Positions 6,308-13,799 of a DNA stretch of 13,944 nt are shown in pieces (the first letter of the stretch is position 1; every line of letters starts with the position of its first letter). Position numbers and translations under genes: made by a program. Source of the stretch: Methylococcaceae bacterium (lineage in GTDB: Bacteria > Pseudomonadota > Gammaproteobacteria > Methylococcales > Methylomonadaceae); assembly GCA_021647145.1 (NCBI GenBank), contig JAKIVF010000096.1, positions 1-13,944 on the forward strand, read 5' to 3'. The notes below the pieces were generated by a model. It made no database searches. It was not told where the DNA came from and worked only from the letters and a program-made list of their open reading frames with translations.

Positions 6308-6343
6308 TATTCACCAAAAACAGTTATCTTCTTAATTAATAGG

Positions 6344-6349
6344 TATAAT
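6344..6349 (+). promoter_or_regulatory. Candidate -10 box of the pabB-mutL-miaA transcription unit
   Basis: A perfect TATAAT lies 30 bp upstream of the pabB start. No good TTGACA-like box is present at the right spacing (CAGTTA at 6321-6326 is weak), so it would depend on an activator or on other contacts. It is the best promoter candidate in the gap between the element at 5994-6176 and pabB. Confidence 0.45.
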
Positions 6350-6379
6350 CTGCTTTCACGTATGTTTCACTAGTATTAA

Positions 6380-7765
6380 ATGACTCTCGCAAAACAACAA
6401 AAACATCAGTTACCTTATTTTGAAGATAGCCGACGATTATTTTCTCCCTTAGCCGATAAAAAATGGTCGATCTTTCTTGATAGTGGCTTCCCTTATAGCG
6501 ATCAGGGGAGGTATGATATTATTGCCGCAGATCCATCAGTCACACTGGTTACAACGGGAAAAGATACCAAAATTACTCAGCAAAATGAAACTAGATTTTC
6601 ATCTGAAAACCCCTTTGACTTAGTAAAAAAACATCTAAAATTTGGTTGTTCTGCATTTAAAGATATCCCCTTTAATGGTGGGGCGATGGGATATTTTTCT
6701 TATGATTTGGCGAGGCGTTTAGAAAAATTACCTGTTATTGCAAAAGATGCAGAAAATATTGCTGAAATGGTTGTTGGGATTTATCGCTGGGCTGTTGTTG
6801 TTGATCATGTTAAAAAAGAAAGCTGGTTAATTGGTAATGATAGCCATAATTATGATTGGAGGGAGTTGGTTGAGCAATTTAGTCGTTTACCAGTTGAGTC
6901 ATCCACAGATTCTTTTACTGTATTAGCCTCCCCCAAGTCTAATATGAAAAAAGCAAGATATCGACAGGCTTTTGACAAAATCAAAGCCTATCTAAGAGAA
7001 GGGGATTGTTATCAGATTAATTTGGCACAACGCTTTTGTAGCCCTTGTTCTGGTAATTCATGGTCGGCTTATCAAGTATTAAGAGAAATTAACCCTGCAC
7101 CTTTTAGTGCCTATTTAAACCTTCCGGATGTTCATATTTTAAGTTCTTCTCCAGAACGATTTCTTAAATTAACCAATGGCGAGGTTGAAACTAAGCCGAT
7201 TAAGGGGACTCGCCCTAGATTTAAAGATCAGCTAGAGGATAAACAACAAATAGCTGATTTAATGTCCAGTAAAAAAGATCAGGCGGAAAACGTGATGATT
7301 GTTGATTTACTAAGAAATGATATAAGCAAAAATTGCAAAGACGGTTCGGTAAAAGTCCCAAAGTTATTTGATATTGAAAGTTTTGCTACGGTTCATCATT
7401 TGGTGAGTACAGTGACGGGTCTTTTAGCTGACGGACAGCATGCTTTAGATTTATTGAGAAATTGTTTTCCTGGTGGATCAATTACAGGCGCACCTAAAAT
7501 AAGGGCGATGGAAATTATTGAGGAATTGGAACCTAATCGACGAGGTGTTTATTGTGGTGCAATTGGGTATATTGGTTTTGATGGCAATATGGATACCAAT
7601 ATAGCGATTCGAACCCTTGTTCATTCTGATAATACTATTCGCTTTTGGGCTGGCGGTGGCATTGTTTATGATTCAGTGATGGAGGATGAATATCAAGAAA
7701 GTTACGATAAGGCAGCCGCATTATTGGATTTATTAGAACGATTTAAACGTGATAAAGGTTATTAA
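6380..7765 (+). CDS. pabB: Aminodeoxychorismate synthase component I
   Basis: PabB uses ammonia supplied by the glutaminase PabA to convert chorismate to 4-amino-4-deoxychorismate, the precursor of 4-aminobenzoate for folate (and for tetrahydromethanopterin where present). The 461 residues match the family's usual length. The N-terminal part ends near residue 190. The chorismate-binding domain shows GDCYQINLAQRF at 208-219, SSSPERFLKL, PIKGTRPR at 273-280 (the PIKGT lysine typical of PabB rather than TrpE), ENVMIVDLLRND at 303-314, FPGGSITGAPKIRAMEII at 363-380 and GAIGYIGFDG at 393-402. The glutaminase partner is not in the window. No Shine-Dalgarno is obvious before the ATG at 6380. The 3' end overlaps the next gene by 17 bp, suggesting translational coupling. 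It is first in the operon leading to mutL-miaA. Confidence 0.93.
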   Translation: MTLAKQQKHQLPYFEDSRRLFSPLADKKWSIFLDSGFPYSDQGRYDIIAADPSVTLVTTGKDTKITQQNETRFSSENPFDLVKKHLKFGCSAFKDIPFNGGAMGYFSYDLARRLEKLPVIAKDAENIAEMVVGIYRWAVVVDHVKKESWLIGNDSHNYDWRELVEQFSRLPVESSTDSFTVLASPKSNMKKARYRQAFDKIKAYLREGDCYQINLAQRFCSPCSGNSWSAYQVLREINPAPFSAYLNLPDVHILSSSPERFLKLTNGEVETKPIKGTRPRFKDQLEDKQQIADLMSSKKDQAENVMIVDLLRNDISKNCKDGSVKVPKLFDIESFATVHHLVSTVTGLLADGQHALDLLRNCFPGGSITGAPKIRAMEIIEELEPNRRGVYCGAIGYIGFDGNMDTNIAIRTLVHSDNTIRFWAGGGIVYDSVMEDEYQESYDKAAALLDLLERFKRDKGY

Positions 7766-8321
7766 GCTAGGGGGAAGTTTACTGAGTGACCCTAACGCTT
7801 TAACTCAATGCTTAAGTGTTATAGAAAATGCTAAAGAGAAAATTGTGATTGTTCCTGGTGGAGGGGTGTTTGCTGATCAAGTTAGAGTTGCTCAACAACA
7901 ATGGAAGTTTAATGAAGTAGTTGCTCATGAGATGGCAATTTTGGCGATGAAACAAATGGCATTATTGTTTAACAGTATTAAGCCAAGCTTTGTATTAGCA
8001 GAGACATTACCTTCTATTGATCAAGAATTAACAAGACAGTTGGTTGTTATTTGGTCGCCAGATGTTAAAGTATTGGCTGCATCAAAAATTGAAGAAAGTT
8101 GGGATGTTACTTCTGACAGTCTTTCTGCCTGGCTGGCAGGACAATTAAATGCTTCAGAACTAATTGTGGTAAAGTCTTCTGAAATCCTGCAGACTTTGAC
8201 TGTGCAACAAATGCAAGACCAAGGGTTGGTAGATAAGGCTTTTTCTCGTTTTATTAAAAACACTGACTTTAATATTATCTTAATCAATAAATACCAGTTG
8301 AATGAATACCTCTTTACTTAA
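7749..8321 (+). CDS. Amino-acid kinase family protein, MfnE-like
   Basis: A 190-residue short member of the amino-acid kinase superfamily. Phosphate- and ATP-binding features are visible: KLGGSLL at residues 6-12, VPGGGVFAD at 35-43, and the conserved WDVTSDSLSAWLA at 118-130, followed by ELIVVKSSE. The combination of a short chain and W.VTSDS is what I associate with the archaeal MfnE type (phosphorylation of a furfuryl-phosphate intermediate in methanofuran synthesis) and its homologues in bacteria with C1-carrier cofactors. This is recognition from memory, and a different small-molecule substrate is possible. The start is GTG at 7749, chosen because KVIKLGGS must be close to the N-terminus. 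It overlaps pabB by 17 bp and the next gene by 20 bp. The link with 4-aminobenzoate synthesis upstream fits a role in pterin/furan cofactor formation. Confidence 0.75.
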   Translation: MIKVIKLGGSLLSDPNALTQCLSVIENAKEKIVIVPGGGVFADQVRVAQQQWKFNEVVAHEMAILAMKQMALLFNSIKPSFVLAETLPSIDQELTRQLVVIWSPDVKVLAASKIEESWDVTSDSLSAWLAGQLNASELIVVKSSEILQTLTVQQMQDQGLVDKAFSRFIKNTDFNIILINKYQLNEYLFT

Positions 8322-8964
8322 TCAATTGACTACTTTTTTTCAAAAAATACGAGACAGTCTTTATTACCTAAGCCGCGAGTCATTTCTTGGTCATCATAAA
8401 CGTGATCTGGTTGTTATCCATGTTGATCAGACGTGTAATAGACTTAAAAGTACAAAAGATCAGTTTGAAGATGCGTTGGAACAATTCAAAAATATTGTAA
8501 ATGTGGAAGAAAGCTCACTTGAGCAGCGTTATAAATTATTGATAAAACAATATCAATTTTGTAAAGCAAAATCGGACAATGTCAGTAGTGGAATCAATAT
8601 TATAGAAGAGGTGACAGAATCCTTGTTTAATGAGTGGGAGGAAGAGTTAAATCAATATAGTAGTCGTGCTCTGCGTTCTAAAAGTCGGCAGCAATTAAAG
8701 GTATCCAGGCAGCAATATTCCCGATTGATTAAAGCCATGCGAAAAGCAGAAAGCCGGATTCATCCTGTTTTATCTGCTTTTAAAGATCAAGTGCTTTTTT
8801 TAAAGCATAACTTAAATGCTCAAGCTATTGCGGCTTTACAACATGAATTTGTTGAAATAAGTATTGATATATCGCAGTTAATTGAGGTGATGGAAAGAAC
8901 TATTAATGAAGCGAGTCAATTTGTTTCAACTTTAGTGGATCAAAAAGCTTTACCTTCAGTGTAA
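8302..8964 (+). CDS. DUF2959 family coiled-coil protein
   Basis: A 220-residue, almost wholly helical protein. The order of blocks agrees with the DUF2959 family (PF11172): GHHKRDLVVIHVDQTCN at about 30-46, KDQFEDALEQFKNIVN, SLFNEWEEELNQYSS, a basic RSKSRQQLKVSRQQYSRLIKAMRKAE block, HPVLSAFKDQVLFLKHNLNAQAIAALQ at about 156-182, and a final ISIDISQLIEVMERTINEA. The biochemical role of the family is not known to me. Members that I recall carry a signal peptide or lipoprotein signal, whereas this N-terminus (MNTSLLNQLTTFFQKIRDSLYYLS) has neither, so it may be cytoplasmic. The start overlaps the kinase gene by 20 bp, and mutL begins 8 bp after the stop, so it is embedded in the operon. Confidence 0.8.
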   Translation: MNTSLLNQLTTFFQKIRDSLYYLSRESFLGHHKRDLVVIHVDQTCNRLKSTKDQFEDALEQFKNIVNVEESSLEQRYKLLIKQYQFCKAKSDNVSSGINIIEEVTESLFNEWEEELNQYSSRALRSKSRQQLKVSRQQYSRLIKAMRKAESRIHPVLSAFKDQVLFLKHNLNAQAIAALQHEFVEISIDISQLIEVMERTINEASQFVSTLVDQKALPSV

Positions 8965-8972
8965 GCATTACT

Positions 8973-10799
8973 ATGCGAATACAATCTCTTCCTACTCAGT
9001 TAGTTAATCAAATCGCTGCGGGTGAAGTGGTCGAAAGACCTTCTTCTGTAGTTAAAGAATTAGTTGAAAATTGTTTTGACGCTGGAGCAACACAAATTAC
9101 TATTGATATAGAGCAAGGTGGAATTCGGATTATCAAAATTCGTGATAATGGCTGCGGTATTTATAAAGAAGATTTACCCCTAGCTTTATCTCGCCATGCT
9201 ACCAGTAAAATAGCAAGTTTGCAGGATTTGGAGCATGTTTCCAGCATGGGGTTTCGTGGAGAGGCTTTGCCAAGTATTAGCTCTGTTGCAAAGTTAACAT
9301 TAATTTCCCGAACCAGTAATGAAGAGTGCGCATGGAAAGTCAGTGCTGATGGGTCGGAAACAGATTTTGATCCTCAACCTGATCCACACCCTGCGGGAAC
9401 AACGATAGATGTAAGGGATTTATTTTACAACACACCAGCAAGGCGTAAGTTTTTAAAAACCGAAAAAACAGAATTTTCTCATATTGAAAATTTGATTAAG
9501 AAAATGGCATTAAGCCGTTTTGATATTGGGTTTACGCTTAATCATAATTTACGAGAGGTTATCAATCTAAAACCTGTAGCATCCGACAATGATAAAGAAA
9601 AAAGAATTGCCAGTATTTTTGGTTCTGCTTTTATAGAAAATTCAATAAAAATTGATTTTGAAGCTTCTGGATTGCAGTTGTTGGGATGGGTAGGATTACC
9701 CACATTTTCTCGAAGTCAGCAGGATATGCAGTTTTTTTATGTTAATGGTCGCTTGATTAAAGACAGGCTAGTGACTCATGCGGTAAAACAGGCGTACCAA
9801 GATGTTTTGTTTCATGGTCGGCATCCGGTTTATGTTTTGTATTTAACTTTAGACCCAGCCTTAGTTGATGTTAACGCACACCCAGCAAAACTGGAAGTGA
9901 GGTTTAGAGAAGGGCGATTAGTCCATGATTTTTTATATAGAGCATTGCACCGTTCTTTGGCAGATATAAGGCCAGGTGATCAGGATGCCAATAGTACAAA
10001 AATTGAAGAGTTTACGCCCATTCAACCGAACAGGGAAGAGCTTTCAAGTCCACTAAAAAACAGGTCATATGGTTCGAAAGCTTTTCCTTTAGTTCAATCA
10101 TCATTGCCGATGCATGTGGCTGAAGAAATACAAGCCTATGCTTCTTTGTATCCTAAGCAGGAAAATAATTCTGAAAAAGATTTGAACCAATCTATTGAAA
10201 GTGCTGATCAACAAGAGCACCCTTTAGGATATGCAATAGCTCACTTACATAGTATTTTTATTTTATCAGAAACCAAAAAAGGAATTGTTTTAGTTGATGC
10301 ACATGCGGCTCATGAACGAGTGAGTTATGAACGATTAAAAGAACAATATCATGCAGGAAACATTCCTAATCAACCTTTATTGTTACCACTTAAAATACAG
10401 GTCAGTAGCGCTGAGGCAGATTTAACAGAGCAAGAGCAAGATTATTTTACAGGGTTAGGGTTTGAGATAAACCGGTCTGGACCAGAAACGATAGTATTGC
10501 GAGCAACACCAGCCTTGTTAGGTCGAGAAAACATGGATGTATTAATAAAAGATATTCTAGCTGATTTAGTGACACATGGCATGAGCCAGCGTGCATTGGA
10601 AAAATCTAATGAAGTCTTAGGAACTATGGCTTGCCATGGTGCAGTTAGAGCAAAGCGTAAATTAACAATTGATGAAATGAATGCGTTGTTGAGGGATATG
10701 GAAAAAACCGAAAGAATAGGGCAGTGTAATCATGGAAGGCCCACTTGGATTGAACTGAGTACCTCAGATTTAGATAAATTCTTTTTGCGTGGGCAATGA
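8973..10799 (+). CDS. mutL: DNA mismatch repair protein MutL
   Basis: MutL couples mismatch recognition by MutS to strand incision. The 608 residues are full length. The GHKL ATPase motifs are intact: KELVENCFDAGA at 28-39, RDNGCGI at 57-63, RHATSKI at 74-80, GFRGEALPS at 93-101, then FYNTPARRKFL at 151-161 and VNAHPAKLEVRF at 300-311. A low-conservation linker (about 335-415) leads to the C-terminal dimerisation domain. That domain has DAHAAHERVSYE at 442-453 (fits DQHA-X2-E-X4-E with Q replaced by A), ACHGAVRAKRKL at 553-564 and CNHGRPTW at 585-592. These are the metal-site motifs of endonuclease-type MutL, so nicking may not need a MutH. No ribosome site is clear before the ATG at 8973. 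It overlaps miaA by ATGA. Confidence 0.96.
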   Translation: MRIQSLPTQLVNQIAAGEVVERPSSVVKELVENCFDAGATQITIDIEQGGIRIIKIRDNGCGIYKEDLPLALSRHATSKIASLQDLEHVSSMGFRGEALPSISSVAKLTLISRTSNEECAWKVSADGSETDFDPQPDPHPAGTTIDVRDLFYNTPARRKFLKTEKTEFSHIENLIKKMALSRFDIGFTLNHNLREVINLKPVASDNDKEKRIASIFGSAFIENSIKIDFEASGLQLLGWVGLPTFSRSQQDMQFFYVNGRLIKDRLVTHAVKQAYQDVLFHGRHPVYVLYLTLDPALVDVNAHPAKLEVRFREGRLVHDFLYRALHRSLADIRPGDQDANSTKIEEFTPIQPNREELSSPLKNRSYGSKAFPLVQSSLPMHVAEEIQAYASLYPKQENNSEKDLNQSIESADQQEHPLGYAIAHLHSIFILSETKKGIVLVDAHAAHERVSYERLKEQYHAGNIPNQPLLLPLKIQVSSAEADLTEQEQDYFTGLGFEINRSGPETIVLRATPALLGRENMDVLIKDILADLVTHGMSQRALEKSNEVLGTMACHGAVRAKRKLTIDEMNALLRDMEKTERIGQCNHGRPTWIELSTSDLDKFFLRGQ

Positions 10800-11740
10800 A
10801 GGTGAGTAAGGGGTCCTTACCCCCTGTAATTTTCCTTATGGGACCAACAGCATCGGGGAAAACAGAATTAGCTGTTCAGATAGCACAAAAACTGGATGCA
10901 GAAATTATCAGTGTTGATTCTGCTCTAGTTTATAAAGGTCTGGATATTGGGACTGCTAAGCCAACAATGGAAGAACGAAAAGGTATTCCTCATCATCTCA
11001 TAGATATTCTTGATCCTGTTGAAGTTTATTCTACCGGGCGTTTTAGAAGGTCAGCGTTACAATTAATGGATGAAATTTCAAAGCGTGGAAAAATACCTAT
11101 CTTGACAGGAGGTACTATGTTGTATTTTAATACATTATTCAATGGATTGGCTTCATTGCCTGATGCAAGCCCAACCATTCGTAAGAAACTGGAAGATGAT
11201 TTGGCAGAGTTGGGTAAAGAAGCCCTGCATTTAAGGCTTGAACAAATAGACCCTGAATCAGCAAAAAGAATTCACCCGAATGACCCACAAAGAATTCAAC
11301 GTGCTCTTGAGGTCTATGAATTGAGTGGAAAGCCTATGAGTCAGTTTTTTCGAGAAGCACAAGGTGACAAAATTCCATTTAATCAAATTAAACTAATTGT
11401 TGCGCCAGAAGATAGAAAATTATTGCATGAAAAGATAGCTCGAAGATTTCGATTAATGGTAAATTCAGGACTCATAGACGAAGTAAGAGTTTTATATCAA
11501 CGTGGAGACTTAACGGAACAATTGCCTGCTATTAGAGCTGTTGGGTATCGCCAGACTTGGAATTATCTTCAAGGAAAATGTGATCTGGAAACAATGATAG
11601 AAAAAGGAATTATAGCAACCAGGCAGTTGGCAAAAAGACAATTTACTTGGCTTCGACGAGAAAAAGACGCCTTAAGATTCATATCTTTTGAACCAGGCCT
11701 AGTTAATAATGTGATAAAAAGCATTGAGTTAAAGCTCTAG
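10796..11740 (+). CDS. miaA: tRNA dimethylallyltransferase
   Basis: MiaA transfers the dimethylallyl group from DMAPP to N6 of A37 in tRNAs that read codons beginning with U. The 314 residues match the usual size. The P-loop GPTASGKT is at residues 16-23, followed by the substrate signature DSALVYKGLDIGTAKPT, the HHLIDILDP segment, GGTMLYF, NDPQRIQRALEVYELSG and the late RAVGYRQTWNYL and TRQLAKRQFTWLRRE blocks characteristic of the enzyme. The ATG shares the ATGA overlap with the mutL stop, so both are probably translated in a coupled way, as in many gammaproteobacteria. A gap of 149 bp follows before hfq. Confidence 0.96.
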   Translation: MKVSKGSLPPVIFLMGPTASGKTELAVQIAQKLDAEIISVDSALVYKGLDIGTAKPTMEERKGIPHHLIDILDPVEVYSTGRFRRSALQLMDEISKRGKIPILTGGTMLYFNTLFNGLASLPDASPTIRKKLEDDLAELGKEALHLRLEQIDPESAKRIHPNDPQRIQRALEVYELSGKPMSQFFREAQGDKIPFNQIKLIVAPEDRKLLHEKIARRFRLMVNSGLIDEVRVLYQRGDLTEQLPAIRAVGYRQTWNYLQGKCDLETMIEKGIIATRQLAKRQFTWLRREKDALRFISFEPGLVNNVIKSIELKL

Positions 11741-11799
11741 TAAATTATTTTTATTATTGTCTGGAACTTGAATTTTAAAGTATTGTCACTATATCTGAA

Positions 11800-11828
11800 T
11801 TGAATTTATTGTGATTTAATTTCATATT
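11800..11828 (+). promoter_or_regulatory. Candidate hfq promoter
   Basis: TTGAAT at 11800-11805 and CATATT at 11823-11828 are separated by 17 bp, in the AT-rich gap between miaA and hfq. The match to consensus is moderate and the base composition makes chance matches likely. A separate hfq promoter here would agree with what is known in E. coli, where hfq has promoters of its own. Confidence 0.3.
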
Positions 11829-11889
11829 TTTGAAGTTAAATTAATTATTATGATATGTGGTTTGGGAATAATAATAAAGGAGAAAGAGG

Positions 11890-12138
11890 ATGTCAAAAAG
11901 TCAAAATTTACAGGATAATTTTCTAAATACATTAAGAAAAGAGCATACGCCGGTCTCTATTTTTTTAGTCAATGGAATTAAACTTCAAGGCAGAGTAGAT
12001 TCATTTGATCAATATGTGATTATGTTAAAAAACACGGTGAGTCAAATGGTCTATAAGCATGCGATTTCGACTATAGTTCCAGGTAAACCAGTTAAGTTAC
12101 CAAGAGATGGTGATTCTGTAGAAGAAAAAATAGAGTAA
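11890..12138 (+). CDS. hfq: RNA chaperone Hfq
   Basis: Hfq forms a hexameric ring that binds small RNAs and mRNAs and promotes their pairing. The 82 residues include the complete Sm fold: LQDNFLNTLRKEHTPVSIFLVNG, the Sm1 part GIKLQGRVDSFDQYVIMLK, and the Sm2 signature YKHAIST at residues about 55-61, followed by IVPGKPV. Key residues of the proximal poly-U site (Q, D/F, K-H) are in place. The C-terminal tail is short (about 15 residues, acidic), shorter than that of E. coli. A good ribosome site (AGGAG with AGAGG) precedes the ATG. hflX follows after 35 bp, as is common. Confidence 0.96.
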   Translation: MSKSQNLQDNFLNTLRKEHTPVSIFLVNGIKLQGRVDSFDQYVIMLKNTVSQMVYKHAISTIVPGKPVKLPRDGDSVEEKIE

Positions 12139-12162
12139 GTTTTAGATGAAAAAAAACTATAC

Positions 12163-12167
12163 AGGAG
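12163..12167 (+). promoter_or_regulatory. Ribosome binding site that supports the TTG start of hflX
   Basis: AGGAG ends 6 bases before the TTG at 12174. No ATG lies in frame at a comparable distance, and the sequence FDRPQSGERA right after the TTG matches the usual HflX N-terminus, so TTG is taken as the start. Confidence 0.7.
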
Positions 12168-12173
12168 CCGTAT

Positions 12174-13439
12174 TTGTTTGATCGCCCTCAATCGGGTGAG
12201 CGAGCAATACTTGTTCATCTAACGCTTCAAGTAGGTCAAGAAGATCTACATGAATTAAAAGAATTAGCTAAGTCTGCTGGTGCAATCTCTGTTCATGTCG
12301 TGACAGGCAGTCGGCAACGTCCAGATCCGAAGTACTTTGTAGGTAAAGGAAAGCTGGAGGAAATAAAGTCCGAAATTACTTTTCATGAGGCTGATATTGT
12401 TTTATTTAACCATCCGTTAACGCCAAGCCAGGAAAGAAATTTAGAGCAAGCACTTGAAGTGCGAGTCATTGATAGGAATGGACTTATTCTTGATATTTTT
12501 GCATTAAGAGCTCAAACCTTTGAAGGAAAATTACAAGTTGAGCTTGCCCAATTAAGACACTTATCTACTCGACTAATCAGAGGGTGGACTCACCTCGAAC
12601 GCCAGAAGGGTGGAATTGGTATGCGCGGCCCTGGTGAAACTCAGCTTGAAACAGATAGACGTTTATTAAGCAACCGAATTAAGCTAATCCAACGACGATT
12701 AGAGAAAGTTGCAAAACAGCGAGGTCAAGGACGAAGTAAAAGGAAAAAATCTGAAATTCCTTCTGTTTCACTGGTGGGATATACCAATGCGGGGAAATCA
12801 ACTTTATTTAATTCGCTGACAGGTGCTGATATTTATGTTGCAGACCAACTTTTTGCAACATTGGATCCTACGTTGCGAAACTGTTTTTTAGAAAATGGGA
12901 CTGAAGTTGTACTTGCCGATACAGTTGGGTTTATTCGTCATTTGCCTCATGAATTAGTTGCTGCATTTAAATCTACCTTACAAGAAGCGAGCGAAGCAGA
13001 TTTGTTATTACATGTTGTCGATGCTAATGCTGAAGACAGAGACGAAACTATGTTTCAAGTTAATCAGGTTTTAGAGGATATTGATGCGCATGAGATTCAA
13101 CAATTGGTCGTTTTTAATAAAATCGATCTATTAGATAACATTGAACCTCATATTGACTATGACGATACTGGAAAGCCTGTAAGAGTCTGGGTTTCTTCTT
13201 TAACAGGTGTCGGAATAACCTTGTTGCTACAAGCATTAGCTAAGGTGTTTTCAAGTACAAAAGTAAAAAGAAAGTGTTTTTTACTACCCAGTCAGGGAGG
13301 AGTTAGAGCTAATCTTTTTAGTTATGCGAAAATAATTGATGAAAAGGTTACTGATGTAGGTGGCTGGGACTTATTAATAGAAATAGATAAAAAGCATTTG
13401 GGCTTACTTAAAACAGTTAGGATGGAAGAGATAATCTAA
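12174..13439 (+). CDS. hflX: Ribosome-associated GTPase HflX
   Basis: HflX is a GTPase that binds ribosomes and splits stalled or stress-damaged 70S particles. The 421 residues show the family order. The N-terminal domain has RQRPDPKYFVGKGKLEEI at 48-65 and NHPLTPSQERNLE. The helical linker carries WTHLERQKGGIGMRGPGETQ and a long basic coiled segment. The G domain has G1 GYTNAGKS at 202-209, G3 DTVGF at 249-253 and G4 NKID at 315-318. The G2 region includes FATLDPTLR. The C-terminal domain ends in GGWDLLIEIDKKHLGLL. Translation starts at TTG behind a good AGGAG. The distance to hfq (35 bp) suggests one transcript; the distance to hflK (360 bp) is unusually large. Confidence 0.95.
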   Translation: MFDRPQSGERAILVHLTLQVGQEDLHELKELAKSAGAISVHVVTGSRQRPDPKYFVGKGKLEEIKSEITFHEADIVLFNHPLTPSQERNLEQALEVRVIDRNGLILDIFALRAQTFEGKLQVELAQLRHLSTRLIRGWTHLERQKGGIGMRGPGETQLETDRRLLSNRIKLIQRRLEKVAKQRGQGRSKRKKSEIPSVSLVGYTNAGKSTLFNSLTGADIYVADQLFATLDPTLRNCFLENGTEVVLADTVGFIRHLPHELVAAFKSTLQEASEADLLLHVVDANAEDRDETMFQVNQVLEDIDAHEIQQLVVFNKIDLLDNIEPHIDYDDTGKPVRVWVSSLTGVGITLLLQALAKVFSSTKVKRKCFLLPSQGGVRANLFSYAKIIDEKVTDVGGWDLLIEIDKKHLGLLKTVRMEEII

Positions 13440-13450
13440 ATACTCGGTCA

Positions 13451-13576
13451 ATTTTTAACATTTTACTTCTTGTCTTTATTTATCTCTTCTGCGTTACATA
13501 AACAGTTACGTAGCCAGCTATACTCTGTTCATACGCCTTAGAATATGATAAAAATCCTACGTAAAATTGTTAAAAT
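13451..13576. repeat. Imperfect 126-bp foldback structure in the hflX-hflK gap
   Basis: The outer arms ATTTTTAACATTTTAC (13451-13466) and GTAAAATTGTTAAAAT (13561-13576) are near reverse complements. Inside, TTTATC (13479-13484) pairs with GATAAA (13547-13552), and a TTCTGCG...CGCCTTAGAA block with an ACAG...CTGT core continues the dyad. The inner TCTGCG...ACGCCTTAGAA design resembles short palindromic repeats that I recall from other gammaproteobacterial genomes. No target duplication is obvious, so it may be an old insertion. It could also act as a 3' structure of the hflX transcript. The rest of the gap (13577-13799) holds two small palindromes (13729-13740; AACTACT 13748 with AGTAGTT 13767) and otherwise nothing that I recognise. 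Confidence 0.6.
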
Positions 13577-13799
13577 GTTTATGATCAAGTACTAAATTTA
13601 AGAATAACAATTCTCCTGAAGCAATTATTTTTATCAACTATATGGAGGTAGCCTAAAGAAAATAATTAGGGGTAAAGCTTAATTTTATTTATCAGAAAAT
13701 ATTAATTTGCGATAGAATGATCAAGTTTGGCTAATTAGCCTGTTTTGAACTACTTATGAAACTTAGAGTAGTTATTTAAATCCAATTGGAGCAGTGTAG

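Noticed and set aside
8021..8287. An 88-codon minus-strand frame
   Set aside because: It is the antisense shadow of the kinase gene; the Cys/Ser-rich translation has no family resemblance.
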